The notes under the pieces were generated by a model. The model saw only the letters and a program-made list of their open reading frames with translations, did not search any database and was not told where the DNA came from. The position numbers were made by a program, and so were the translations under genes. This document shows positions 47,435 to 57,100 of a stretch of DNA of 64,000 bases, piece after piece. Position 1 is the first letter of the stretch, and every line of letters begins with the position of its first letter. The DNA comes from Actinomyces lilanjuaniae (GTDB lineage Bacteria; Actinomycetota; Actinomycetes; Actinomycetales; Actinomycetaceae). The stretch lies in the NCBI RefSeq assembly GCF_003606385.1, contig NZ_CP032514.1:248001-312000 (forward strand), read 5' to 3'.

Positions 47435-48201
47435 CCATGACGACTGTGACGAGCCTGATGACGGCTGTGGCGACTATGGGGAGGCGCGCTCTGCCACGTC
47501 GGCCCAGGGGCGGCCCCCTGGCTCTCCCGCGTCGCTCGGCCCTGGCCCTGCCAGGTGCGCTGCTGGTGGCGGGCCAGGCGGGGTGCGCCCGGCAGGACGC
47601 GGAGCAGCAGGAGGGGGACCAGCAGGCGGCTGCGGCGACAGCGACCCCGGTGGAGTGGCGCAACCCCAATGAGGTGCGGCTGGAGCCGGAGTACGCGTCG
47701 CGGAATATTAAGCAGGTGACCCAGGAGGGGCAGGCCGTGACCCAGGACGGTCTCACCCTCACCGCCCCCGAGGGAACTACTGTGGAGAAGGGGGAGTCCA
47801 GCGGCGGCCAGGAGCAGACGACCATCCTCTTCCCTGACCTGGAGGGGGACCCCTCACCCGACGTCCACACCTTCTACGCCCCGGACCTGGGGCGCTCCCT
47901 GCTGGCGGAGAGCCAGTACCAGGAGATCTCCCTGCTGGCGGTCCAGCGCGGCACTAACCCGTACGTGGTCCGTAGCCGTGAGCAGTGGCCGGGTACGGAG
48001 GAGGCCTACTACATGACCTGGTACCACGTGGACACCCAGCGGGGATGGACCTCGCAGAGCCCTGGTGAGTGCGCGTCCCTGTGGATCAGTGACGGGGCTA
48101 CGGGGATGTGGGCGGTGCTGGCGGTGGCCGGACCGGGGCAGCTGCTGTCCGGGTCCAGCCCGGTCATGGACACCCTTCTTAGCGCGAGGATCGGGGAGTG
48201 A
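47431..48201 (+). CDS. Putative exported lipoprotein
   Basis: 256 residues from GTG 47431, overlapping the pseudopilin stop. A basic N-region (RRALPRRPRGG, LPRRS) leads to hydrophobic ALALPGALLVAGQAGC; Cys52 would be the lipid site, though Gln at -3 makes the lipobox imperfect. The mature part is Gln/Glu/Ala-rich, then a beta-rich domain with VTQDGLTLTAPEGTTVEKGE, HTFYAPDLGRSLLAESQYQE and YYMTWYHVDTQRGWTSQSPG. No family recognised. It is probably expressed with, and located near, the pseudopilin. Confidence 0.6.
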   Translation: MTMTTVTSLMTAVATMGRRALPRRPRGGPLALPRRSALALPGALLVAGQAGCARQDAEQQEGDQQAAAATATPVEWRNPNEVRLEPEYASRNIKQVTQEGQAVTQDGLTLTAPEGTTVEKGESSGGQEQTTILFPDLEGDPSPDVHTFYAPDLGRSLLAESQYQEISLLAVQRGTNPYVVRSREQWPGTEEAYYMTWYHVDTQRGWTSQSPGECASLWISDGATGMWAVLAVAGPGQLLSGSSPVMDTLLSARIGE

Positions 48202-48205
48202 GCAG

Positions 48206-48682
48206 ATGAGCGGTGGTCGTGTCCGGTGGGGCAACGTCGTGGTGACGGGGCTCGTGGGCGTGGTCGTCTACCTGGTGGTGTTCGTGGCGCTGGCTGTGGC
48301 GCGTCCGGCCGGGGAGGCCCTGGGCCTGTTCGACGCGGGGCCGCTGAGGCCGTTCTACCTCGTTGAGGTGCTGCGTGCCGCTGTGGTGAGCCTGGTGGGG
48401 CTCGTGGCGCTGCGCAACAGGCAGGAGGGGCGCGGGCGAGGCAGGGACGGCGTCCCGGTCCCCGGCCCCTGGGACCCCGTAGGAGTGTCCGAGGGCGCCG
48501 CCCCGTCCTTCTTCCTGGTCCACGCGCTGCTCTATGCGGCGATAGCGGTCGTCGTCATCTGTGGCGGTGATCTCGTGCTGTCGGGCCTGAGTGCTGACAC
48601 GCTTCTGGAGGCTGCGGCGCTGGTCGCGGGTAGTCTGCTGGCCGTCCCCCTGGTACGGGGGCTGGGAGCGCGCCGCGTGTGA
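48206..48682 (+). CDS. Four-helix membrane protein, unknown
   Basis: A 158-residue protein starting 4 bases after the lipoprotein stop. Four membrane segments: VVVTGLVGVVVYLVVFVALA, VLRAAVVSLVGLVALR, SFFLVHALLYAAIAVVVICG and LLEAAALVAGSLLAVPLVRG. A Gly/Arg loop (RNRQEGRGRGRDG) lies in the middle. No catalytic motif. It closes a three-gene unit with the pseudopilin and lipoprotein and could be an anchor or assembly factor. Confidence 0.6.
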   Translation: MSGGRVRWGNVVVTGLVGVVVYLVVFVALAVARPAGEALGLFDAGPLRPFYLVEVLRAAVVSLVGLVALRNRQEGRGRGRDGVPVPGPWDPVGVSEGAAPSFFLVHALLYAAIAVVVICGGDLVLSGLSADTLLEAAALVAGSLLAVPLVRGLGARRV

Positions 48683-48709
48683 CCGGCGGTGTCCTCCACC
48701 CCTAGGAGA

Positions 48710-48759
48710 CAAGAACGTCATAGGACAACAGAAAATCTTGTTGTCCTATGACGTTCTTG
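48710..48759. repeat. Perfect 21-bp inverted repeat, 8-base loop
   Basis: 48710-48730 (CAAGAACGTCATAGGAC plus AACA) is the exact reverse complement of 48739-48759; the loop GAAAATCT is AT-rich. It lies between convergent genes ending at 48682 (plus) and 48863 (minus). It may act as a bidirectional terminator, but a long AT-containing perfect stem in this GC-rich genome is also typical of a mobile-element end or small MITE. Confidence 0.9.
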
Positions 48760-48862
48760 GTGTCATTCTTGGTGCCAGGCCTCGCGGTGCCCAGTCCCCG
48801 ACTGGCTGCCCGGTGGGCCTGAGCCCGCCCCGGTCAGCCCTTGCGCGCAGCCCGCGGCCGCC

Positions 48863-49839
48863 CTAGCCGAGGGTGACGAAGACCTTGTCGTCAAGCATCC
48901 CCGGCTGGACCGCCAGCACGCCGTCCTGGGCCGAGTCGGAGGGCACGGCGATGGCCTCGTTCCCGGTGACGCTGCCGCCGCTGTACAGGGTGGTCAGGGT
49001 GTCGATCGCGTCCGGGGCCACGGCCAGCGTGTCGAGGGTGGTCATCGTCGTCCCGTCGGCGGAGACATAGTTGACGGTGGACATGGGAGTGCCCCCGTTC
49101 GGGTCGTCTCCCAGGTAGGTGATGGTGTAGTTGACCAGAATGTACTGGTAGCCCTCAGGAGGCGCCTCGTTGAACGGGTTCTCCGCCATCACGGTGTCGG
49201 TGGCGTCGAGTTCCACTGAGTTCACGACCACCTTCCACTCGCTGTTGCTGATCTCAGTGCCTAGGGGGAGCGGGTCCTCCCGGGTCCCGGGCTGGTCTGC
49301 TGCGGAGGAGCCCTGCTGGTCAGCGCCCGTGTCGCTGTCGGAGTCGGAGGTGGTGTCGGAGGCGGCCTCGGCGTCGGAGCCTGGGGAGGAGGTGGTCACC
49401 GGCCCGCCGTCGAGCGCCTCGCCCAGGCTGCCGGCGGCCAGCCCCAGGAACACCACCGCGCCGACAGCTGTCCCCACGATGGACAGGACAATGGCGACAA
49501 TTGCCTGCCAGAGGGTCTCTCCCCTGCGGAACAGGGCCACAAGTCCGAGGACGAACGACACGGGGAGCAGCACCCAGCCGATAATGAGCGCCCCCGGGAC
49601 GCAGGCAAAGATGAACCCGACGACCGCGCAGACCAGGGCAATGATTCCAATTGTATTGCGCCGCTTTTGCGCGGGCGCGTAAGGGGGTGTTCCGGGAGGG
49701 GATCCAGGGGCGCTAAAAGGTGTTCCCTGGGGTGTCCCGGAGGCAGGTTCCCCGGGTGTGCCGGGAGCCGCTGCGGGGAGGCGTTAAAAGGCGAGCCAGC
49801 AGGTGTGGGAGGGTCGGGATAGTGGTTGGGGATTGTCAT
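48863..49839 (-). CDS. DUF4352-type exported/membrane protein (one apparent frameshift)
   Basis: ATG 49839 has TAGGAG upstream. Adding a base at C-run 49750-49753 joins MTIPNHYPDPPTPAGSPFNA to a Pro/Gly/Thr-rich N-region and gives 325 residues. A DUF4190-like double membrane anchor (NTIGIIALVCAVVGFIFACV, SFVLGLVALFRRGETLWQAI, VAIVLSIVGTAVGAVVFLGL) is followed by a Ser/Asp/Glu-rich linker. A beta-rich domain then has LGTEISNSEWKVVVNSVELD, YILVNYTITYLGDDPNGGTP and DDKVFVTLG. This is the DUF4190 plus DUF4352 (TRF2-like) layout common in actinobacterial surface proteins of unknown role. Confidence 0.75.
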
Positions 49840-50091
49840 GGGTACTCCTATTTCGTGTGACAGGGATGGCGTGGAGGAACGCCGCCCGCCATCGTACCCA
49901 TTTTTCTCTGAGGCTCTATATTCTTGTCTATATCGTGATTTCGGGTCCTGCTATCAAAGGAGTGGCATCAGGGACAGTGGGGTGGTGTGGTGTCGTGCCA
50001 GGTGCGGTGGCTCCAGGCGTGCCGCGCCACTGCCGTCTGCGAGCTGCTGCGACCCTGCCTGGACACCCTTGGCACGCTCCGACGGGCAGGC

Positions 50092-51447
50092 TTAGGCCCG
50101 GGCGGCCAGAACCGGGTTGTACAGGAGCCGGTTGGGAGAGGTGGGGCACTCATGGCCGACGTCCATCGGGGCGATGCGCCCGCTAGCACGCAGGTCCTCC
50201 AGGCGCACCACCACGCGGTCGCGCAGCCGCCACGGGTCGATCGTGTTGAGGTAGATCTTGGTGCCGCCCTCGAAGCCCGCCAGGGTGGAGACCCGCCACT
50301 TCAGGGTCACGTGCCAGGGCATGGGCTGGTCGACGTCGGCGGGCTTGTGGTGCCACTCCTCGTTGCAGGGCACGTGCACGCCGGTGGCTGCGTGCAGGGC
50401 GTGGACCAGGTCGGACACGGCGTCGACCTCCTGGGTGCCCATGAGCCAGGGCTCGGTGGTGGGGGAGGTGGAGTACACCTCCAGGGTGGGGTAGCGGTGC
50501 CCGAAGCCGGCGAAGGCCACCGCGTGCTCGTTGCTGGCCACCAGCAGGCCCCGGTAGGCGGCGTAGTCCACCGCCATCTCGTTGTACAGGTTGGGGTTGG
50601 CCCGCACCCGGGTCAGCTCCAGCTCGGAGCTGACACCGCGCTCATCAATGCTCACCAGCTGCTTGTGCAGGTGGTCAAAGCTCGCTCCCGCCGGGCGCAG
50701 CCAGTTCTGGAACACCGCGACGTAGCGCACCCACCGGTTGGCCGCGTACAGGTCCCGCATGGAGTCCACCGCCAGGCGCGTGTAGGCGCGGTGCTCCTCT
50801 ACGCTCAGCGTGCCTGAGCTGGCCAGGCCGGAGGTGTCCACGGCGTCGTCGGTGTAGTGGCGCCGGGCGATAATGACGTCGTGGCCCCCGGCGAAGAAGC
50901 CGATCATGTGCCGCATCCGCTCGGCGTCGCCCATCGTCTCCCACTGGGTGGTAGTACCTCCCGCCGCCCGCAGCTTGGCGCGCAGCACCCCCATGACGTG
51001 CTCGCGGCCCACCGGGTCAGCCAGGTAGGTGCCCATGCGCTCCCGGGCGGCCTCGGGGATCTCGTAGCCGTGGTTGGCGTGCCAGTAGTCGTAGGAGAGG
51101 ATCTCAAAGAGGTTGGGCACGCGGCGGAACTCCGCCACGGTGTCGTCCAGCTGGGAGGCCAGAAGGGCGTCGTGCTGGACGAAGCCACCGGCGGGGTCGC
51201 GCACCACGCGCGACTTCTCCGGCGGGGTGTCCGTATAGCGCCGTGAGCAGAAGGCGCAGGCCCGGGTGCGGTCGGCGTCGGTGAGAGGACGGACCTTGTC
51301 CACCGGCTGGGAGATCGGACGATTGCCCCGGCCGGGTACTGTCCACACCTGCGTGCCGGTGAAGGGGCTGATCTGCTTGACGGTGCCGTCGGCCATGCGG
51401 GTCAGGGGCTCGGGTGCGGGGGAGTACGGCGTCAGCATGGGCACCAT
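50092..51447 (-). CDS. Galactose-1-phosphate uridylyltransferase-like protein (DUF4921 type)
   Basis: About 451 residues from ATG 51447 (ATG 51438 is an alternative). It contains a CxxC pair (ACAFC, followed by SRRYTDTPPEKSR), RVPNLFEILSYDYWHANHGY, ARRHYTDDA, VAVFQNWLRPAGASFDHLHK (HIT-like SxxHxHxQ region, here DHLHKQL), NEHAVAFAGFGHRYPTLEVY and ACNEEWHHKP-like CNEEWHHKP near the end. This is the GalT/HIT superfamily layout with metal-binding Cys pair and nucleotidyl-transfer His motif. The actinobacterial group is annotated DUF4921, with no proven substrate. Transferase activity is likely from the fold; involvement in galactose metabolism is not shown by context. Confidence 0.75.
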   Translation of the reverse strand: MVPMLTPYSPAPEPLTRMADGTVKQISPFTGTQVWTVPGRGNRPISQPVDKVRPLTDADRTRACAFCSRRYTDTPPEKSRVVRDPAGGFVQHDALLASQLDDTVAEFRRVPNLFEILSYDYWHANHGYEIPEAARERMGTYLADPVGREHVMGVLRAKLRAAGGTTTQWETMGDAERMRHMIGFFAGGHDVIIARRHYTDDAVDTSGLASSGTLSVEEHRAYTRLAVDSMRDLYAANRWVRYVAVFQNWLRPAGASFDHLHKQLVSIDERGVSSELELTRVRANPNLYNEMAVDYAAYRGLLVASNEHAVAFAGFGHRYPTLEVYSTSPTTEPWLMGTQEVDAVSDLVHALHAATGVHVPCNEEWHHKPADVDQPMPWHVTLKWRVSTLAGFEGGTKIYLNTIDPWRLRDRVVVRLEDLRASGRIAPMDVGHECPTSPNRLLYNPVLAARA

Positions 51448-51506
51448 TGTGACGCCTCGGACCGACGGGGGCAGGTCGGCCGCTCTCTGTGGTGGGGTTG
51501 TATGGA

Positions 51507-51624
51507 GCTGCACATCTTCAGGGTCTGGTTTGGTGGTGTGGGGCGGGTGGGTTGGCGGGATTGCGCGGCTGGTGGCTGGTCTGGTGGGCTGGGCGGCCGG
51601 TCTGGTGGGGTGAAGATGTGCAGC
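51507..51624. repeat. Perfect 14-bp inverted repeat with 90-base spacer
   Basis: GCTGCACATCTTCA at 51507-51520 and its exact reverse complement at 51611-51624 enclose a strongly G/T-rich 90 bases (runs such as GGTCTGGTTTGGTGGTGTGG). It lies in the 267-base gap upstream of the GalT-like gene and downstream of the GPP34 gene, so it could be a regulatory or small mobile structure. Confidence 0.8.
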
Positions 51625-51714
51625 CCGCCAGTCCCGCCGGCCCCGCCAGCCAGCCGGTGGCCGCAGCGTGGTCCAGAGGGCCTGTGCAGCCCCTGGCCCT
51701 GGGCGGGGATGTGC

Positions 51715-52371
51715 TCAGGAGGTAACCACTGTCGGGACGATGACGGCAGTTATGAGCGCAGCGTCGACCGCCTCAACGGCGCGCGACACGGCGTCCCCGG
51801 CCGGGTCCCCCTTGGCCAGCTCGGTGATCCTGCGCTTGAGGTCCCGCCCGCTCATGCCGGTGTGCTGGCGGGGCAGGACCGTTGACGTGTGGCCCAGGCC
51901 CTGGAGGACAGCCAGCAGCGTGCGGTCGGCCTGGGTGGGGACTACCTGGCCGTGCAGCACGGCGTAGAGGCGCTGGCGCAGAGCCTGCTCCGGTCCGGGG
52001 TTGAGTGTGGGGTAGATGGTCTGCATCCCCAGGAAGCCTCCCTTGGCCACTGAGATGGTGCCGGCCGAGGCCAGTGAGCTCACAATGCCGGGGCGAGGGT
52101 CAAGCCGTGTCCACGACATGAGGGAGGACACCCGCTTGCCGTCCTTGGCGGGCAGGGCCGCCAGGGCGTGGTCCATGGCAGGGTGGCCGGTGGGCGTGGT
52201 GTCCAGGAGGCGGAAGCGGGGATCCGTGCCCCCTTCGACCGTGAGCCGCTGGTGGAGGGCGAGGTCAGCCAGGAGGGCACCTCGCAGCCCGTAGTCTTCG
52301 TTTCCTCCCCACACCTCGGGGGTCCCGGAGTCCTTGGTCAGCAGCAGGAACAGCTCTTCGCAGATCAGCAT
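51715..52371 (-). CDS. GPP34 (GOLPH3/VPS74-like) family protein
   Basis: A 218-residue protein starting MLICEELFLLLTKDSGTPEV at ATG 52371. Family features: the N-terminal EELFLLLT, GLRGALLADLALHQRLTVEG, LPAKDGKRVSSLMSW, GFLGMQTIYPTLNPGPEQAL, VVPTQADRTLLAVLQGLGHT. This is the bacterial form of GPP34, a fold that in eukaryotic GOLPH3 binds phosphatidylinositol-4-phosphate. In actinobacteria it is common and of unknown role. It lies alone, with the same orientation as its neighbours. Confidence 0.88.
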   Translation of the reverse strand: MLICEELFLLLTKDSGTPEVWGGNEDYGLRGALLADLALHQRLTVEGGTDPRFRLLDTTPTGHPAMDHALAALPAKDGKRVSSLMSWTRLDPRPGIVSSLASAGTISVAKGGFLGMQTIYPTLNPGPEQALRQRLYAVLHGQVVPTQADRTLLAVLQGLGHTSTVLPRQHTGMSGRDLKRRITELAKGDPAGDAVSRAVEAVDAALITAVIVPTVVTS

Positions 52372-52564
52372 GAGCCCAGCCTATGGAGGGCGGGGAGGAC
52401 AGTGCTCGCCCAGAAGGAGGGTTGTGCGCGCGCCCGTCCTCCTCCGGCGGGAGGAGTGAAGGAAGCGTGGTACGGCGGCTGGTCCCTTGGGTGTCAGCGG
52501 TCTCGAACATCTCGGCCACGGCCCGGGCGCAGTCCCGGCGAGACGCAGCCCTGTCAGGCCCCTG

Positions 52565-54046
52565 TCAGGACGGCCTCGGGTTGTTGATGACGGCCTCGAA
52601 CAGGGCCACCCCGGTGGTCAGGTCCCGCAGGCGCATGACGTAGGGGCGATCCACACGGAACTCGGTGGTCGGTCCCAGGTCGGGTACGGCGCTCACCCCG
52701 ACATCGACCTCGCTGGCCCCTGCGGCCACGGTCCCGTCCTCGCGCACAATGAGCCGCACCTGCTGGCGGTAGGCGTTGACCCCGAGCCCTGGGCCGATGC
52801 GTCCCATCGGGGCGATGTCGGCCCCCAGCCCCTCCAGCACCGGCATGATGTCCACACCACTGTCACCGGTCTCCAGGTCGATGCGCGGCATCACCAGGCT
52901 CACCTCGGGGTGGAGCCCCTCCTCCTCCGCCTCGTCCAGGAGGGCGGAGGCCTGGGACCACGTCTCCTTCGGCAGGTCACCCGGGAGAGTGCCCTTCTGT
53001 GGCAGCACCACGTCCAGGGCGAAGTCCTGGGAGTAGGGTACGCGCAGCACCTTCCAGGTCACCGGCTCGTCCTCTCCCTCAGTCCTGCCCCCAGTCTTCC
53101 CCTCGGTGCACGCCATGGTGCTGGTCTGGCGCATCATCGGGACGCTGGTCACGGATCCGTCAGCGCAGGTGAAGTCCTCGTCCCGGGTCTCGGACTCGTC
53201 GAACAGCTCGCGCCACCGTGCGGCGAACAGCACCACGTTCTGTAGTGCGACCTTGAGGTTCACCGTCACCTCCAGCGCGGAGGAGTCAATAAGCCCCGCC
53301 GTGTTCTTGCTGACCCACTGATCCAGGATGTCCTGGGCGGCGGCGGCATCCGCGCGCCGCAGGTCCGTGGTGAACCAGCGGTGGACCTCGTCGACGAACT
53401 CCTGGCTCACCTCGGTGGGCTCGTCGTGGTCGACGATGAGGAGCTGGTCGGCCACGTGTACCAGCGGCTCCTCCGGGGCCTCGTCACCGGGGTCGAAGCC
53501 GGAGACGTCGCCGTCGTCAGTGTCGTGTGCCAGCAGGCAGCTGCGGATCGCCGACCAGGTGGTGCTGCGTTCCTTCTCGCTGTCAGCACCCAGGAGGGTG
53601 TTGAGCCCCTGGGCGTCGGGGTCCGTCGCCCCCAGCGAGGCCGTGGCCAGGCTCAGGGCCAGGGACACCGGGCTGGCCAGGGCGTTGGCGTGGGCATCGT
53701 CATCCAGCTGGGTGGCCAGGAGGGCGGCTCCCAGGGTGTCGCAGGCGGTGACCGCGGCCTTCAGGTCCGGGGCATCGGTGAGGCTGAGCTCGGTGCGCGC
53801 CACCTTGCTGGTCAGCTCGGTACCCCGGATGCCGCCCAGGGATCCGCACCCGGCCAGGCCCGCGACCGCCGCCAGGAGCAGCGCTCCCCGGCGGCTCAGC
53901 CCGTGCGGGAACCCGCCCGAGGACGACGGCGCCCCGCAGGCGAGCCCGGGGCGGCCAGCCGCAGTGGGCTGGCCAGCGGGGTCCGTTGGATCTACTGGGC
54001 GCCTCGGGTGGGCAGAGTCTGCCGGGCGGGCAGGGACAGGAGTCAT
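52565..54046 (-). CDS. Serpin-family lipoprotein
   Basis: About 493 residues from ATG 54046 (TTG 54061 possible). The N-terminus has SRRGALLLAAVAGLAGCGS: twin Arg, hydrophobic core and lipobox LAGC with lipidated Cys67. The serpin domain includes ANALASPVSLALSLATASLG, LKVALQNVVLFAARWRELF, VPMMRQTSTMACTEG, LRVPYSQDFALDVVLPQKGT, SLVMPRIDLETGD and a C-terminal RPYVMRLRDLTTGVALFEAV. The hinge preceding the reactive loop is VREDGTVAAGASEVDVGVSA, with the small residues needed for loop insertion, so it is probably inhibitory. It would sit on the cell surface and protect against host or neighbour proteases. Confidence 0.88.
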   Translation of the reverse strand: MTPVPARPADSAHPRRPVDPTDPAGQPTAAGRPGLACGAPSSSGGFPHGLSRRGALLLAAVAGLAGCGSLGGIRGTELTSKVARTELSLTDAPDLKAAVTACDTLGAALLATQLDDDAHANALASPVSLALSLATASLGATDPDAQGLNTLLGADSEKERSTTWSAIRSCLLAHDTDDGDVSGFDPGDEAPEEPLVHVADQLLIVDHDEPTEVSQEFVDEVHRWFTTDLRRADAAAAQDILDQWVSKNTAGLIDSSALEVTVNLKVALQNVVLFAARWRELFDESETRDEDFTCADGSVTSVPMMRQTSTMACTEGKTGGRTEGEDEPVTWKVLRVPYSQDFALDVVLPQKGTLPGDLPKETWSQASALLDEAEEEGLHPEVSLVMPRIDLETGDSGVDIMPVLEGLGADIAPMGRIGPGLGVNAYRQQVRLIVREDGTVAAGASEVDVGVSAVPDLGPTTEFRVDRPYVMRLRDLTTGVALFEAVINNPRPS

Positions 54047-54148
54047 GTCACGATTCTGCAAGAGCCGAGTGGCTGCTGGAGCGAGACCTTCTGGTCTGGG
54101 CGCTGACGAGCGGAGCAGTGAGCGGGCCGGACGTGCCCGGGCACGGCC

Positions 54149-57100
54149 TCACCCGATCCCCGACACCAGCCTGGAGATGCGCTTGAGGCTCACCTTCCGG
54201 GCGGTGCCCAGGGTCTGGGCGAACAGGCTGACCCGCAGCTCCTCGACCATCCAGCGGGCCTCCTCCAGCACCGCCTGACGCTGCGGGTCCGCGGGCAGGG
54301 ACGCCGCCCGGGTGCGGGCCTGCTCCACGACGTCCAAGGCCTGGCTCACCTGGAAGGCCAGGGCCGCGTCCTGGGAGGCGGCCGAGGGCGAGGACGCCGC
54401 CCGCTCCACCCGCATCGCCAGCGCCTTCAGGTAACGGGGCAGGTGGGCCAGCTGGCTGGCTGGGGTGGCGGTGACGAACCTGTCACCGGTCAGCCCGGCC
54501 GCCTGGCTGCGCACCTCCTGCAGCGTGGACAGCAGCGACAGGGAGGTGTGCCGCGCCACTACCCGCTCCACCTCCTGGGCCGCGCTCACAGCCTGCGCCA
54601 CCTGCGAGGCCACCCGGTGGACCTCGTCCTCCAGCTCCTCGCGCGCCACGGCGACCAGCCGCTCAAACACCGCCCGCTCGTGCACCTGGGCCAGCGGCGT
54701 CCCCGAGGACTCCTCCCAGCGCCCGGCTACCAGACGTGCCGCCGCCAGCTGGACGTCGGCCACGAGGGCCTCGGTGGAGGGGTAGGGGCTGGCGGCCAGG
54801 ACCAGGGACTGGGTGGCGTCCCACCGGCTGGTCACCCGCCCGGTGGGCAGTGCCGTGCGCGCCAGGGCCAGGGCGGTGACCCCGGCGCCGTGGGCGCCCG
54901 CCTGCGCGGCGGCGTCGGGCAGGACCCGCAGGTCTGCGGCTCGGTGTCCGCGCGCTACCAGCGCCGGGTACCCACGCACCACCAGGCCCGCCCGGCCGGT
55001 GGACTCCACCGTGCCCGGGATCGTCGAGGCCTGCGGCCCCTCCAGCCCGGGCACGCCCTGCGGCCAGTCCGTGAGCCCCTCACGCTCGGCCAGTCCCGAG
55101 GTCAGGGGGTCGGCTGCTGGCGCGAGGGTGGTGGCTAGTGGGCTCGCGGGACCGGTCGCTACGGCAGCCTCAGTGGTGGCAGTCGAGGTGCTGGCATCAG
55201 AGGCAGAGGTTGCTGTGGATTCAGTGGCTGCGGTGCCAGGCCCCAGGGCCGTCTGCGCGCCAGCGGTCCCCGGTCGCCAGCACCCCGACGACCACGCCCC
55301 TTCCGGGGGCGCCCAGAGCCCCGGGCGCCCCGGGCACCTTTGGCCCCTCCGGAGCCCGGGCCCGCCCCGGCGCGCTGACGGGCGCGGGCCTCGGCCATGG
55401 CCTGGGCCACCGCCCCGCGCACCACGGAGCGCACTGCCGCCTCGGTGCTTCTGGACAGCTCCTTCTGCAGGGCCACCAGGTCCTTGCCCTGCCCCAGGAC
55501 CTCGTCGCGGTCGTCCAGCACCACGAAGGTCATGCGCAGGTGGTCGGGCAGCCGCTCGTGCGCCTCCTGCCAGTCGTCCCGGGTAAGAGCGACCTCCCGC
55601 AGGTCGGCGACGACCTCGGTAAACGCCTCCTGGAAGGACGTCCCCGGCGCGCTGGCACCCTCCGGTGCCGGGAACCGGCGGGACACCTCAGCCCACACCT
55701 GGGCACCGACGTCCGGGGCGGGCACCAGCTGTCGGCGCACCCGCTTGGGCAGGGCGCGGATCGTGGCTACGCACAGCTCGGGCCGCAGCCCCGGGACCAG
55801 CCAGTCGAATCCCTGCGGCCCCAGCCGCCCCAGGACCTCCACCGGCACCTGCACGCTGACCCCGTCGGCCTCGCTACCGGGGTCGAAGGCGTAGTCCAGG
55901 GGCAGCGTCAGGTCATCCTGGACCCAGGTGTCGGGGTAGCCGGACATGTCATGGTCGTCCCGATCGCCGGGCAGCAGCAGCTCGCGGGTGAAGTCCAGCA
56001 GGTCCGGTTCCAGGCGCCGCTGGTCCTTCCACCAGGCGTCGAAGGCCGCTGCTGAGGTCACCTCCTGTGGCACGCGCTCGTCGTAGAAGTCGTAGAGCAC
56101 CTCGTCGTCGGCCAGTAGCCCGTGGACACGGCGCCGCTGCTCCAGCCCGCGCAGGTCCTCGACCAGCTCCCGGTTGCGCTCCACGAAGGCGTGGCGGGCG
56201 TGCCAGCCGCCCTCCACCAGGCCGCAGCGCAGGAACATCTCCCGGGCCAGCTCCCGGGCCTGCCGGGTTCCCACCGAGACCAGGGTGGCCGGACGGTCGG
56301 CTGCCAGGGTCATCCCGTAAAGCATGGTGCGCTGGTGGACCATGGCCGCGCCACGCCGGGTGGACCAGTACGCATCCCCGTAGACCCGGCGCAGCAGCCC
56401 GGCACGGTCGGCGGCCTCCTCCACCCAGTCGGGCTCCACCCTGGCCACGGTGCGGGCGAACAACCGGGAGGTCTCCACCAGCTCGGCGGTCATGACCCAG
56501 TCGTAGGTCTTGCGCCGCAGCCCGGAGCCGGGCCAGATGGTGAAGCGGGTGCCCCGGGCGCCGGAGTACTCCCGACGGCGCTCGTCCCACCCGCCCACGT
56601 TGGACAGCAGCCCCACTAGCAGCGAGCGGTGGACAGCCTCGGCGTCGGGGGTGTCCGCGCTGCGACCCAGGGCGACCACGGCGGCAGCCACGTCCCCGTG
56701 GGGCGCCTGGGAGCCGTGGTGTCCACGCTCCAGCGCGTCCCCCGCCGCCCGGATCGCCGTGGGCGTAGGCAGCTCCACGGGGGCGGCGTCCAGCCCCAGG
56801 GGACGGGCCAGCTGGCGCAGCTGGGCGTGGACGTCCTGCCACTCGCGCACCCGCAGGTAGTGGAGGAACTCGGCGCGGCACATGCGGCGGAAGGCTGAGC
56901 CGGACAGCTCGCGTGCCTGGGTGCGCAGGTAGCGCCACAGGTTGAGGTAGGTGAGGAAGTCGCTGGTGGGGTCGGCGAAGCGCCGGTGCGCGGCGTCGGA
57001 GGCCTCCTGCTTGTCCGCCGGGCGCTCGCGGACGTCCTGGATGGACAGGGCGGCCACGATGACCATGACCTCCCCGGCGCACCCGCGCTCCCCGGCCTCC

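Noticed and set aside
48710..48759. Chromosomal dif site
   Set aside because: A perfect 21-bp palindrome does not match the asymmetric 28-bp XerC/XerD site with a 6-base centre.
330..55271. Programmed ribosomal frameshifting or phase variation at the homopolymers
   Set aside because: Too many unrelated genes are affected, in varied directions, with no slippery heptamer plus downstream structure. Sequencing error explains all sites more simply.
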